Assembly (NCBI GenBank): GCA_036381495.1
Contig: DASVCS010000001.1
Coordinates: forward strand, 1 to 26,370
Length of the DNA: 26,370 nt
From: DASVCS01 sp036381495
GTDB taxonomy: Bacteria; Gemmatimonadota; Gemmatimonadetes; Longimicrobiales; RSA9
Direction: 5' to 3'
A program made the translations under genes and the position numbers. Position 1 is the stretch's first letter, and each line of letters starts with the position of its first letter. Below, one piece after another: positions 6,946-15,798 of this stretch. The notes under the pieces were generated by a model that saw nothing but the letters and a program-made list of their open reading frames with translations, was not told where the DNA came from and searched no databases.

Positions 6946-8586
6946 ATGCGAGGTGTCATCGCGGCGTTCGCGGTGCTTGCCGCGGCTGCGCCGGCGGCGG
7001 CGCAGCGGCCGCCCATCGAGCCGTCGCCGCTGCGGGTCCGCGGGTTCACGGACTTCCGCTACGCCGTGAGCGGCGGCGATGTCCGGGAGGGCTTCCGGAT
7101 CGGGGCGACGTTCGGGCGCATCGAGTATGCGTTCGGCCGGCAGTGGAGCGCGGTCGGGGAGCTGGGCGTGGTGGCCCGGCCGGACGGCTTCGAGCCGGAG
7201 CTGGGGCGGATCACGCTCCGGCGCGAATTCGGCCCTGACTTCGGGATCTCGGCCGGCCGGTTCCGGACGCCGATCGGTTACTGGAACGAGGCGTTCCCGC
7301 CGGGCGCGTGGCGGCGGACGCCGATCGACCCGCCGGCGTTCCTCGCGCGCGGGACGGCGCTGCTCCCTGTCTACTCGCTCGGACTCCTTGCCGAGGGGAT
7401 CATCGAGGCGCGGCGGCTGCGGCTCGACTACGCGGCCGGCGTGGCCAATGGCCGGGACGACGACATCGCGCGGCCGGCGGATGCCGGCGATGCGGATGGC
7501 CACGCGGCATGGATGGTGGCGCTCGAAGCGCGGTCCGCCTCGGTGGGCGGGATCCGGGTGGGCGCATCGCTGTACGGGGACCGGCCGGCCGTGGCAGCGG
7601 CCGGGGATGTCCCGGCGCCGGAGGATGTGAGCGTCGCGGAGCGGATCGTGGCGCTACACGTGGCCGGCGGGGATGAGGCGCCCGAGTTCATGGCGGAGTA
7701 CATGCGCATCGGGCACGAGACGCTGCCGACCGGCTCGATGCACACGAGCAGTACGTACTCCGTGCAGTTGGCGTACCGGCTGCCGGGCGCGGCGCGCGAT
7801 CTGAAGCCGTACGCGCGCCTCGAGGCGGCGCACGTCGCGGCGGAGGATCCGCTCTTCCTGGATCCGGCGCTGGATTATTCGGCGGGAGTCGTGGGCGTGC
7901 GCTACGACTTCATGTGGGCGGGCGCACTCAAGGCCGAGTACCGGAGCGAGCGGCGCGGGACGGCGGACCGGTTCCATGCGTTGCGCCTCCAGCTTGCCCT
8001 CACGGTGCCGGCGCCGCCGGAGCCCGCGCCGCCCGTGGTCGCGGTGCCGCCACCGCCGCCGCGGCGCGCGGTCGCCGTGTCCCGGCCGCCGCCGGACACG
8101 ACGACGAAGGCGGACACTGCGACGAAGGCCGCGCCCGAACCGACGCCGGCGGCTCGCCCGCGGGCGGAACGAGAGGTCGAGAGGCCCGAGCCGATCGCGA
8201 TCGTGGTGCACCCCGCGACGCCGGTCAGCGACGTGACATTGCCGCAGCTCCGTCGCATCTTCCGCGGCGAGCAACGGAGTTGGCCGGGAGACCAGCGGAT
8301 CGTGCTGCTCGTCCGGCCGCCGCTCCCGACTGAAAGAAGCGTCGTCCTCGGCCGAATCTATCAGATGGACGAGGACGAGTTCCGCCAGTTCTGGTTGTCC
8401 AAGATCTTCCGGGAGACGGCCATGTCGGGACCGAAGCGGGTCTCGGACATCGAGATGGCTCGAGCGCTGCTGGCCTCGCTCCCCGGTGCCATCAGCTTCA
8501 TGCCCGCCCGCGAGGTCGGTACGGACCTCCGCGTGCTCCGCGTCGATGGCAAACTGCCGGGAGAGGACGGGTACCCGCTCCAATGA
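6946..8586 (+). CDS. Outer-membrane barrel fused to a PstS-like substrate-binding domain
   Basis: The 546-residue product has a signal peptide (MRGVIAAFAVLAAAAPAAAQ). Residues about 28-350 look like a porin-type barrel, with amphipathic strands such as RVRGFTDFRYAVSGGD and a FRTPIGYWNEAFPPG segment seen in phosphate/polyphosphate-porin-like proteins. Residues about 355-416 form a proline-rich tether (VAVPPPPPRRAVAV, then Thr/Lys/Ala-rich). Residues about 417-546 match the short PstS-like periplasmic binding domain: TLPQLRRIFRGEQRSWPG, FRQFWLSKIFRE, LPGAISFMP and a final VDGKLPGEDGYPL. In other bacteria these are usually separate proteins. A GGAGG site lies inside the end of the preceding gene. 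The stop overlaps the cyclase start by 4 bp (ATGA), showing translational coupling. The ligand is unknown; phosphate is only suggested by family. Confidence 0.8.
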   Translation: MRGVIAAFAVLAAAAPAAAQRPPIEPSPLRVRGFTDFRYAVSGGDVREGFRIGATFGRIEYAFGRQWSAVGELGVVARPDGFEPELGRITLRREFGPDFGISAGRFRTPIGYWNEAFPPGAWRRTPIDPPAFLARGTALLPVYSLGLLAEGIIEARRLRLDYAAGVANGRDDDIARPADAGDADGHAAWMVALEARSASVGGIRVGASLYGDRPAVAAAGDVPAPEDVSVAERIVALHVAGGDEAPEFMAEYMRIGHETLPTGSMHTSSTYSVQLAYRLPGAARDLKPYARLEAAHVAAEDPLFLDPALDYSAGVVGVRYDFMWAGALKAEYRSERRGTADRFHALRLQLALTVPAPPEPAPPVVAVPPPPPRRAVAVSRPPPDTTTKADTATKAAPEPTPAARPRAEREVERPEPIAIVVHPATPVSDVTLPQLRRIFRGEQRSWPGDQRIVLLVRPPLPTERSVVLGRIYQMDEDEFRQFWLSKIFRETAMSGPKRVSDIEMARALLASLPGAISFMPAREVGTDLRVLRVDGKLPGEDGYPLQ

Positions 8587-10175
8587 TTCGTTGGGCTGCG
8601 CTCCGCCGCAGGTTCGCTCCGCCATCGACCGGCGGCCTGGGTCTGCGTTCGATCCGTGTCAGGATCGTCGTCGCATTCGGCGCACTGCTCGCGCTGGGCA
8701 CGCTGAACGTCGCGGTCTTCTACATCGGCGCGACGCGGCGGGCCGAGGTCTTCGAGGAGTTGCAGCGCGCGATCAGGCGGCAGACGATGATCCTCGAGAC
8801 CATGCACGAGCTCGAGCAGCAGACGCGCCAGGTCAAGCTGCTGACCGAGGTCATCGGCGTCGAAGGGCCGCCGCCGCCCGAGGCCGAGCGTGAGAGCTTC
8901 GCGCGGCGCGTCGACGCGATCCCGCGCCAGCTCGAACAGATGCTCGAGATCTCGGCGCCGGACGGCCGGCCGGCACTGCGCGACCTGTTGCGCCGGTCCC
9001 GCCGTCTGGTCGCGTCGTGGAAGGCCTTCAACGCGAACCGCGGCGTCGATCCTGTGCGCGCCATCCAGGAAGTGGTCCAGACGGCGGAGCCGCTCGCGTT
9101 CGAGCTGATCAACAGGGACTTCCCGGCCGCGGTCGCGCGCGAGAAGGAACGGCTCGGCCAGGCGAGCGACGCATTCGTTCGCATGGACCGCATGTCGTCC
9201 CGCTCGACCTGGATCATCTTCCTGGTCTCGACGCTCCTCGGCGGCTTCCTCGCGATCACGATCTCGCGCGACCTGCTCCGCTCGATCGAGGCGCTGCGAC
9301 TGGGCGCCGAGAAGATCGGGCAGGGCGACCTGCGCCACCGGATCCCGGTCCGCCGGCGCGATGAGCTGGCGGACGTGGCCGACAGCTTCAACGTCATGGC
9401 CGAGCGCCTGCGCGAGCGGACGAGTGAGATCGAGGAGGAGCGGAAGGTCTCCGAGTCGCTGCTGCTCAACATCCTGCCCCGCCAGATCGCGGTCGAATTG
9501 CGGAAGAAGGGGCGTGTCGACGCGCGGTACCTGCCGGACACGACGATCATGTTCGCGGACTTCGTCGGCTTCACGCATCTGTTCGAGACGCTGTCCACGG
9601 ATCGGATGGTGCGGCTGCTCGACCAGATGTTCACGGATTTCGACCGGATCGTGCGCACGTACGGCCTCGAAAAGCTCAAGACCATCGGCGATGCCTACAT
9701 GTGCGCGGGCGGCCTGTCGCGGGAAGGGACGTCGCACCCGATCGACGCCGTCATGGCCGCGTTCGACTTCGTGGACGCCGTTGAACGACGCGCCGACGCG
9801 GAGCGGCTCCCGCTCGCGATCCGCATCGGCATCCACACCGGGCCGGTCGCGACGGGCGTCGTCGGCATCGACAAGTTCGCGTTCGACGTGTGGGGCGAGA
9901 CGGTGAACTTCGCGGCGCGGCTCGAGGAGACGAGCGAGCCGAACTGCGTGAACATCTCGAGCGGCATGTACGCGCGGGTGAAGGACTTCTTCTCGTGTGA
10001 ATACCGCGGCCGGATCGAGACGAAGGAACGTCGGACCTTCGACATGTACTTCGTCCGCGGTGTGCACCCGGAGATCGCCGGCTCCGGCTCGCCGCCACCG
10101 GGGTTCAGCGAACGTTATCAGGCGTATTTCGAGAGGGCGCCCACCGGCTATCCGCGCGGCCTCGTGCGGGCGTGA
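8583..10175 (+). CDS. Membrane class III adenylyl cyclase with periplasmic sensor and HAMP
   Basis: The 530-residue product has transmembrane segments at about 27-48 and 209-228. They enclose a helical periplasmic sensor region rich in Glu, Gln and Arg. A HAMP domain follows (about 229-283), then the linker LLLNILPRQIAVEL (293-306) common in HAMP-linked cyclases. The catalytic domain (about 315-495) has both metal aspartates, D326 (FADFVGF) and D370 (KTIGDAYM). K366 and D435 (FDVWGET) select adenine, where guanylyl cyclases carry Glu and Cys. N442 and R446 are the transition-state residues. It should make cAMP from ATP as a homodimer, controlled by a periplasmic signal. It overlaps the barrel/binding-domain gene by 4 bp, so that protein is a likely partner. 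No cAMP-binding regulator is encoded in the window. Confidence 0.92.
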   Translation: MIRWAALRRRFAPPSTGGLGLRSIRVRIVVAFGALLALGTLNVAVFYIGATRRAEVFEELQRAIRRQTMILETMHELEQQTRQVKLLTEVIGVEGPPPPEAERESFARRVDAIPRQLEQMLEISAPDGRPALRDLLRRSRRLVASWKAFNANRGVDPVRAIQEVVQTAEPLAFELINRDFPAAVAREKERLGQASDAFVRMDRMSSRSTWIIFLVSTLLGGFLAITISRDLLRSIEALRLGAEKIGQGDLRHRIPVRRRDELADVADSFNVMAERLRERTSEIEEERKVSESLLLNILPRQIAVELRKKGRVDARYLPDTTIMFADFVGFTHLFETLSTDRMVRLLDQMFTDFDRIVRTYGLEKLKTIGDAYMCAGGLSREGTSHPIDAVMAAFDFVDAVERRADAERLPLAIRIGIHTGPVATGVVGIDKFAFDVWGETVNFAARLEETSEPNCVNISSGMYARVKDFFSCEYRGRIETKERRTFDMYFVRGVHPEIAGSGSPPPGFSERYQAYFERAPTGYPRGLVRA

Positions 10176-10200
10176 CGCGCGCCCCGGCCCCGGTCCTCTC

Positions 10201-10387
10201 ATATCAAGTTCGCCTGGACCGCGCGTGGTTCGGGGCGCCCCGCGGGGGCGGGAGCGGCGACGTCTACGGGAACGGCGGCGCTCCCCGTCTCCCGATTCCG
10301 TAAACGTAAACGCTCCCGCTCCAGGCGGCGGAGCCGCCGCTCCCGTTCCCGTGCAGTACCGATGACCGGTTCACGCGAACTCGATAT
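10201..10387. repeat. 187-bp intergenic element with 21-bp terminal inverted repeats
   Basis: The ends, ATATCAAGTTCGCCTGGACC plus G at 10201-10221 and the complement of 10367-10387, match at 18 of 21 positions. Inside are further inverted pairs: CGGGAGCGGCG (10249-10259) with 10335-10345, ACGGGAAC (10266-10273) with 10345-10352, a tandem CGTAAA at 10299-10310, and a dense GC hairpin near 10325-10340. It fills nearly the whole gap between convergent genes, so it may simply serve as terminator. The structure also fits a small non-autonomous (MITE-like) element. I see no clear target-site duplication. Confidence 0.45.
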
Positions 10388-10393
10388 CAGGTC

Positions 10394-13171
10394 TCAGCGC
10401 GCGGCGGGCAGCGTAAAATAGAACGTACTCCCCTCGCCGGGCCGGCTCTCGGCCCAGATCCTCCCGTGGTGTGCCTCGATGATCCCCTTGGCAATGGTCA
10501 GGCCGAGGCCGGTGCCGCGGCGGCCGGTCGGCTCGGCGCGCCAGAAGCCGTCGAACAGGTAGGGGAGGTGCTGCGGCGCGATGCCGCGTCCGGTGTCGCT
10601 GACCGAGAAGAGGACGCCGTCTTCGTGTGCCGTTCCGCGGAGCGTGATCCGCCCGCCCGCCTGGGTGAACTCGAAGGCATTGCCGATCATGTTCGCCAGG
10701 ACCTGGAGCACGCGGCGGCGGTCGGCGCGCACGGTGCCCACGGCCGGATCGATCTCGCAGTCCAGCCGGAGGCCGTTCTCTTCCGCGCGCTGGCGGAACA
10801 GCTCGTAGACTTCGAGCAGGATCCCGGCCGCATCCTCATCGCGCGGCGCGAGCGAGAGCTTGCCCGTCTCGATGGTCGCGGCATCGAGGAGGTCGTCGAT
10901 GAGCCGGTTCATCTGTTCGGCGGAGCGGCGGATCGTCTCGATCTGTTTGGCGGCGGCACCTTCGGCGAGTTGTTGGCCGAGCATATCGGCGGCCGTGAAG
11001 ACGAGGCTGAGCGGATTCTTGAGGTCGTGTGATACGATCGCCAGGACCTGGTCGCGCCAGCGAACGGCGGCCTCCGCCTGGTCCTGGGCGGTACGCGCGC
11101 GAAGGTAGAGTCGTGCATTGTCGGCCGCGAGCGCGGCACGGCGGGCGAGGTCGCGGGCGAGCGCGAGGTCGGCCGACCGGTACTGGCGCGCCGCAGTGGC
11201 GAGCACGAGCGTGATCGCACCGATGATGCGCTCGCGAGCGACGAGCGGCACGATCATCGCCGACCGCGGTCCGAGCCGCCGGAGCAGTTCGAGGTGCCGT
11301 CCGTCCCGCGCGATCGCCTCGATGAAGGCATCCGAGATCTCGGCCACGAGTTCCGGCTGGCCGGTCCGCAGCACCTTGCCGATCCCCTGCGCGGTGTCGA
11401 TTCGGGGAGTGTACGGTTTCAGTCCGCGCACCAACTCCGTCTTCTCCGGGTCCGCGTGCGCCGCCTCGATGCGGCGGATGGTTCCGTCATCGTCGATGAT
11501 GTCGATGAAGCAGACATCTCCGAGCCGGGGGACCACGAGCCGCGCGATGTTCGCGAGCGTCGTCTCGTAGTCGAGCGACGTGTCGAGCAGCTCACTGGCT
11601 TCGGCGAGAAAGCGGAAGTCGTACCCCTCGCCTCCGGTGGATGGCTCGGGCGCGCGGGTCAGGCGTTGCGCGTGCGCTTCCGTCCGTCCGCGGTGGAGCG
11701 CCGGCGCGAGGATCTCCGCGACGGCGCGCAACCCATCGAGCAGCTCGCGGGTGGCGGGATGCCGTCTGAACACGGCGAGTACGCCGATGACGCCGCCACC
11801 CGCGATGATCGGACATGCGGCGAACCCCGCGATCCCGTCGCGCAGCGCCCAATCCTGCTCGCCCAGGTGTGGATCGTCGAGGATGTGGTTCGTCCGTTGC
11901 GCGCGGCGCTGGAGCGCGACCACTCCGACCTTGAGCCGTTCCGGCGGGGTGGCCCGTGCGTCGGCCGCGCCCGGCGCGGCCGTACCCGCGAAGGCGCGCG
12001 GCTCGAGCACGTTCTCGACGGGGTCCATCATCCAGGCGCGCACGTAGGCGGCATCGAAATGTCGTGCGATGTGTTCGACGGCTCGGCCGAGCAGTTCGTC
12101 GAGCCCGGCGGCGCCATCCACGGCCGCCCGCACATCGGCGCAGAGCGCATCGCCGCAGGCACGGTCCGCGGCGCCGCGTTCCTCGTGCTTCTGCGTCGTG
12201 ATGTCGCCCAGGTACACGACGATGCCGGAGCCGGTCGGATAGGCGCGGGCTTCGAGCCAGGCGTAGGGGTCGAGGCAGAGACCGTCGAAAGCCGCGATGA
12301 CGCGCTCGGCGGCCAGGCTCTCGAGCCGGCGCACGAGCGGCGTCCCCGCGAGCTCGGGGAGCGCTTCCGGAAGCAGCCGGCCGACGAGTCGCTCGCGGGG
12401 CGCGTGGAAAAAGTCCGCCGCCGCGAGGTTCACCTGGATGATGCGGCCGTCCGGAGCCAGCACGAGTACGCCATCGGCGTGCGCCTCGAGCGCCGGCACC
12501 GGGTCCGGGCGGCGCGGACCGTGCGTGAATGCCGCCAGACGCTTTGTGAACTCGAATTCGATCACGCCCGCGACATCGCGTAGAAGGCGGATCTCACGCT
12601 CCTCCCAGATGCGCGGCGCACGGTCCCATGCGCAGAACGTCCCCACCGCCGGCCCCGCCGACGCCAGAATCGGGAGACCGGCATACGCGACCATCCCCAG
12701 CTCCGTGATGGCCGCGTTCCCCCGCAGCACGGGGTGGACACGCGTATCCTTGACCGCCAGCGGCGCGCGCGTGGCCGCCACGAAGCGGCACGGCATCGCC
12801 TCGAGCGGCCGCTCCCGCCGCGTCGCCCACGGATCGGGCACGCCGACCGCCGCCTTGATGCGCTGACGCCCGCCGTCGATCAGACCGACGAGTACGCCCG
12901 AAACGGCGAGGGTTTCCGCTACGTGCCGGACGAGTGCATCGAGCATCTCATCCGCGGGGTCGGGCCGCAATAGCGGACCGATGGACAGCGCCCGGCCCGG
13001 GGCCGGGTCAGCACGGGGATCCTGGTCCAACTTCCGTCGCTCGCGGTGCGGGTATTCGTGTTCGTGTATCGGGCCACGCGAGAAGAAAACAGATCGCGCG
13101 CCGGACCCCCCGCATCCTCGATGGACCTGCCTGAGGATTGGTGTGCGGTCGGGTGTGAATGGCTGCGCCAT
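10394..13171 (-). CDS. Soluble multi-GAF/PAS sensor histidine kinase
   Basis: From the ATG at 13171 the product is 925 residues, but the start is uncertain. Recognisable sequence begins near residue 62 (LSIGPLLRPDPADEMLDALV), so a TTG or ATG near 12950-12990 could be used instead. Domain order: GAF (about 70-212), PAS (about 225-328), GAF (about 355-495), GAF (about 520-690), then HisKA with phospho-acceptor H715 in VSHDLKNPL. The ATPase domain has the N box (N827, N831), G1 box DTGRGIAP (about 859-866) and G2 box GTGLGLTI (about 887-894). There is no transmembrane segment, so it should sense a cytoplasmic or diffusible signal, probably small ligands or redox state through the GAF domains. 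No response regulator is adjacent, so it is an orphan kinase. Its 3' end faces the cyclase gene. Confidence 0.85.
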   Translation of the reverse strand: MAQPFTPDRTPILRQVHRGCGGSGARSVFFSRGPIHEHEYPHRERRKLDQDPRADPAPGRALSIGPLLRPDPADEMLDALVRHVAETLAVSGVLVGLIDGGRQRIKAAVGVPDPWATRRERPLEAMPCRFVAATRAPLAVKDTRVHPVLRGNAAITELGMVAYAGLPILASAGPAVGTFCAWDRAPRIWEEREIRLLRDVAGVIEFEFTKRLAAFTHGPRRPDPVPALEAHADGVLVLAPDGRIIQVNLAAADFFHAPRERLVGRLLPEALPELAGTPLVRRLESLAAERVIAAFDGLCLDPYAWLEARAYPTGSGIVVYLGDITTQKHEERGAADRACGDALCADVRAAVDGAAGLDELLGRAVEHIARHFDAAYVRAWMMDPVENVLEPRAFAGTAAPGAADARATPPERLKVGVVALQRRAQRTNHILDDPHLGEQDWALRDGIAGFAACPIIAGGGVIGVLAVFRRHPATRELLDGLRAVAEILAPALHRGRTEAHAQRLTRAPEPSTGGEGYDFRFLAEASELLDTSLDYETTLANIARLVVPRLGDVCFIDIIDDDGTIRRIEAAHADPEKTELVRGLKPYTPRIDTAQGIGKVLRTGQPELVAEISDAFIEAIARDGRHLELLRRLGPRSAMIVPLVARERIIGAITLVLATAARQYRSADLALARDLARRAALAADNARLYLRARTAQDQAEAAVRWRDQVLAIVSHDLKNPLSLVFTAADMLGQQLAEGAAAKQIETIRRSAEQMNRLIDDLLDAATIETGKLSLAPRDEDAAGILLEVYELFRQRAEENGLRLDCEIDPAVGTVRADRRRVLQVLANMIGNAFEFTQAGGRITLRGTAHEDGVLFSVSDTGRGIAPQHLPYLFDGFWRAEPTGRRGTGLGLTIAKGIIEAHHGRIWAESRPGEGSTFYFTLPAAR

Positions 13172-13304
13172 TCTACCGACTTTCGTCAGCCGGTGCAAGG
13201 AAAACGTCGGTGAGCGCACGCACGGATCTTGCGCCGCCGGTCGGCGCCGCCGCACGCGGGCGCGACGGCATGGGACGACGGCTCGGATCGAGAGGTGCCC
13301 AGGC

Positions 13305-15653
13305 ATGGCGGAACGGGATGAGCAGGGCCCCAAAGGCGTGCGATTGCAGGTGGCCGGCGCGAAGGCGCAGGACGTGGGGAAGGGCGTGGCGCGGCTGGGA
13401 CAACGCGCGTTCAATGAGCTGGGGATCCGGGAAGGCGACATCATCGGGATCACCGGCAAGCGGGACACGGCGGCGATCGCGCTGCCGCCGTACGCGGAGG
13501 ACCAGGGGCTCGATCTGATCCGCCTGGATGGGTTGCAGCGCGCCAATGCGAACGTGGGGATGGGCGACCACGTCGTGGTGACCCGTGTCACGGCGAAGCC
13601 GGCGCGGCGCGTGGTGATCGGGCCCGCGCAGGAGAACATCCAGCTCCGTGGCTCGGCGGACTTCCTGCGCCGCACGCTATACCAGCGGCCGCTGATGGCG
13701 GGTGATCTGATCTCGACGGCCGTCTACCGGCGGACGGCTACGCCGCTCGAGAGCGCTCTGTTCCCGGAGGACATCTTCCGCCGGTTCTTCGAGCAGCCGG
13801 CGTTCGGGCTCCAGGAGATCCGGCTGCGCGTGGTCTCGACCACGCCGCGCGGCGTGGTACAGGTGGCCGAGGACACCGAGATCGAGCTGCGCCCCGAGTA
13901 CACCGTACCGGAAGAGGCGCGCCGGGCGGATGTGACGTACGATGATGTCGGCGGGATCGGCGATACGATCGTGCAGGTCCGCGAGATGATCGAGTTGCCG
14001 CTCAAGCACCCCGAGCTCTTTCAGCGGCTGGGGATCGACCCGCCCAAGGGCGTGCTGCTGCACGGGCCGCCGGGGACGGGGAAGACGCTGCTGGCCCGCG
14101 CAGTGGCCAACGAGGCGGATGCCAGCTTCTTCCACATTGCCGGGCCGGAGATCATGGGGCGGTTCTACGGCGAGTCGGAGCAGCGGCTGCGGGACACGTT
14201 CCAGCAGGCGCAGCAGCAGGCGCCGTCGATCGTCTTCATCGATGAGCTGGACTCGATCGCGCCGAAGCGCGAGCAGGTGACGGGCGAGGTCGAGCGGCGA
14301 GTCGTCGCGCAGCTGCTCACGCTGATGGACGGCCTCGAGCCGCGGCAGAACGTGGTGGTCATCGGCGCGACGAACCGGATCGATGCAGTGGATGAAGCGC
14401 TGCGCCGGCCGGGCCGCTTCGACCGCGAGATCGTGGTGGGTGTCCCGGACACGGACGGCCGGCGGGAGATCCTGGGGATCCACACGCGCGGGATGCCGTT
14501 GGACGAGGACGTCGACCTCGACGAGCTCGCCCGGACCACTTACGGCTTCGTCGGCGCGGACCTCGCCGCGCTCGCGCGGGAAGCCGCGATCGAGGCACTG
14601 CGGCGCAACCTGCCCGACATCGATATCGAGCAGGGCGAGATCCCGCCGCAGGTGCTCGAGAGGCTGCGCGTCACCCAGAACGACTTTCAGAACGCGCTCA
14701 AACGCGTCCAGCCGTCTGCGTTGCGGGAGATCATGATCCAGGTGCCGAACGTGGGGTGGGACGACATCGGCGGACTCGAAGATGCCAAGCGCTCGCTGCG
14801 TGAAGGCATCGAGTTGCCGCTCAAGTTCCCCGAGGCGTTCCGGCGCATCGGCATCCGGCCGGCGAAGGGGTTTCTCCTCTTCGGACCGCCCGGGACGGGG
14901 AAGACGCTGCTGGCCAAGGCGGTCGCGCGCGAGGCGGAGTCGAACTTCATCGCGACCAAGTCGTCGGACCTGCTCTCGAAGTGGTACGGCGAGTCCGAGC
15001 AGCAGGTCTCGCGGTTGTTCCAGCGGGCGCGCCAGGTCGCGCCGGCCGTGATCTTCATCGACGAGCTCGAGTCGCTTGCGCCGCAGCGTGGCGGCGGGCT
15101 GGGCGAGCCGGCCGTGACGGAACGGGTCGTGAACACGATCCTCGCGGAGATGGACGGGCTCGAAGAGCTCCAGGGCGTGGTCGTGATCGGCGCATCGAAC
15201 CGGCCCACGCTGATCGATCCCGCGCTCCTGCGCCCGGGACGCTTCGACGAGCTGGTCTACGTGCCGGTCCCCGATCGCGACGGCCGGCTGCTCATCCTGC
15301 GGATCCACACACGGGACATGCCGCTGACCGAGGACGTCGACCTCGAATCGCTCGCGGACCGGACCGAGGGCTACACGGGCGCCGACCTCGAAGACCTGGT
15401 TCGCCGCGCGGGGCTGCACGCACTGCGCGCGAGTCTCGAGGCGGACAAGGTCACGATGCGCGACTTCGAGCGCGCGCTGGAAGAGGTCCGCGCCTCCGTG
15501 CCTCCCGAAATGGAGCGCGAGTACGAGCGCCTTGCCGATGAACTGAAGCGGCGCGCGGCCGAACCCCGGCGGATCGGCTTCGCCGTGCAGGGTGGCGAGT
15601 CACAGGGCGGCCGTCGGCGAGAGGAGCGGCCGCGTCCGATGGCGGCGGACTGA
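13305..15653 (+). CDS. Cdc48/VAT-type AAA+ ATPase
   Basis: The 782-residue product starts at the ATG at 13305, 9 bases after GAGAGG. Residues about 8-200 match the Cdc48 N-terminal substrate/adaptor domain (VRLQVAGAKAQDVGKGVARL, then IIGITGKRDTAAI). Two AAA modules follow. D1 has Walker A GPPGTGKT (254-261) and Walker B FIDELDS (D313, E314). D2 has Walker A at 527-534 and Walker B FIDELES (D586, E587). Both have arginine-finger sequence RPGRFD. Pore loops are aromatic in both rings, FYGES and KWYGES, as in archaeal VAT; eukaryotic p97 lacks the aromatic residue in D1. It should form a hexameric ring that unfolds proteins. The C-terminus ends RPRPMAAD, with no HbYX proteasome-docking motif, and no proteasome genes are nearby. 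It is divergent from the histidine kinase. Confidence 0.93.
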   Translation: MAERDEQGPKGVRLQVAGAKAQDVGKGVARLGQRAFNELGIREGDIIGITGKRDTAAIALPPYAEDQGLDLIRLDGLQRANANVGMGDHVVVTRVTAKPARRVVIGPAQENIQLRGSADFLRRTLYQRPLMAGDLISTAVYRRTATPLESALFPEDIFRRFFEQPAFGLQEIRLRVVSTTPRGVVQVAEDTEIELRPEYTVPEEARRADVTYDDVGGIGDTIVQVREMIELPLKHPELFQRLGIDPPKGVLLHGPPGTGKTLLARAVANEADASFFHIAGPEIMGRFYGESEQRLRDTFQQAQQQAPSIVFIDELDSIAPKREQVTGEVERRVVAQLLTLMDGLEPRQNVVVIGATNRIDAVDEALRRPGRFDREIVVGVPDTDGRREILGIHTRGMPLDEDVDLDELARTTYGFVGADLAALAREAAIEALRRNLPDIDIEQGEIPPQVLERLRVTQNDFQNALKRVQPSALREIMIQVPNVGWDDIGGLEDAKRSLREGIELPLKFPEAFRRIGIRPAKGFLLFGPPGTGKTLLAKAVAREAESNFIATKSSDLLSKWYGESEQQVSRLFQRARQVAPAVIFIDELESLAPQRGGGLGEPAVTERVVNTILAEMDGLEELQGVVVIGASNRPTLIDPALLRPGRFDELVYVPVPDRDGRLLILRIHTRDMPLTEDVDLESLADRTEGYTGADLEDLVRRAGLHALRASLEADKVTMRDFERALEEVRASVPPEMEREYERLADELKRRAAEPRRIGFAVQGGESQGGRRREERPRPMAAD

Positions 15654-15690
15654 AGCGACCGCGCCGGGGCGCGTCGCCGGGATCCGGAAC

Positions 15691-15743
15691 CGCAACGGCG
15701 CGCGCTCGGTGCGCGTGGCGCGGGCCGAGCGCGCGCCGTTGCG
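15691..15743 (+). terminator. Long hairpin after the Cdc48-type gene
   Basis: CGCAACGGCGCGCGCTCGG at 15691-15709 is the exact reverse complement of 15725-15743, giving a 19-bp stem with a 15-nt loop. It starts 38 bp after the stop codon. No T-tract follows, as is common in this window's terminators. Confidence 0.65.
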
Positions 15744-15798
15744 CGTCGCCCGACCCCCTGGAACGTTCGCGATCAGGGCATTACGTTCCCCTCCCCGT

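Noticed and set aside
8361..10202. 613-codon minus-strand open frame opposite the cyclase
   Set aside because: Its composition is typical of antisense in GC-rich DNA; the cyclase on the plus strand has all catalytic residues.
12981..13304. Upstream extension of the Cdc48-type frame by 108 codons
   Set aside because: It overlaps the probable kinase 5' end and shows no Cdc48 N-domain resemblance; GAGAGG is well placed for 13305.
10394..13675. Kinase read from the farthest upstream methionine at 13675 (1093 codons)
   Set aside because: The first 168 residues are antisense of the Cdc48-type gene and its leader, and show no domain.
13677..15419. 580-codon minus-strand open frame opposite the Cdc48-type gene
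   Set aside because: It is the mirror of strongly conserved AAA motifs on the plus strand and has no motifs of its own.
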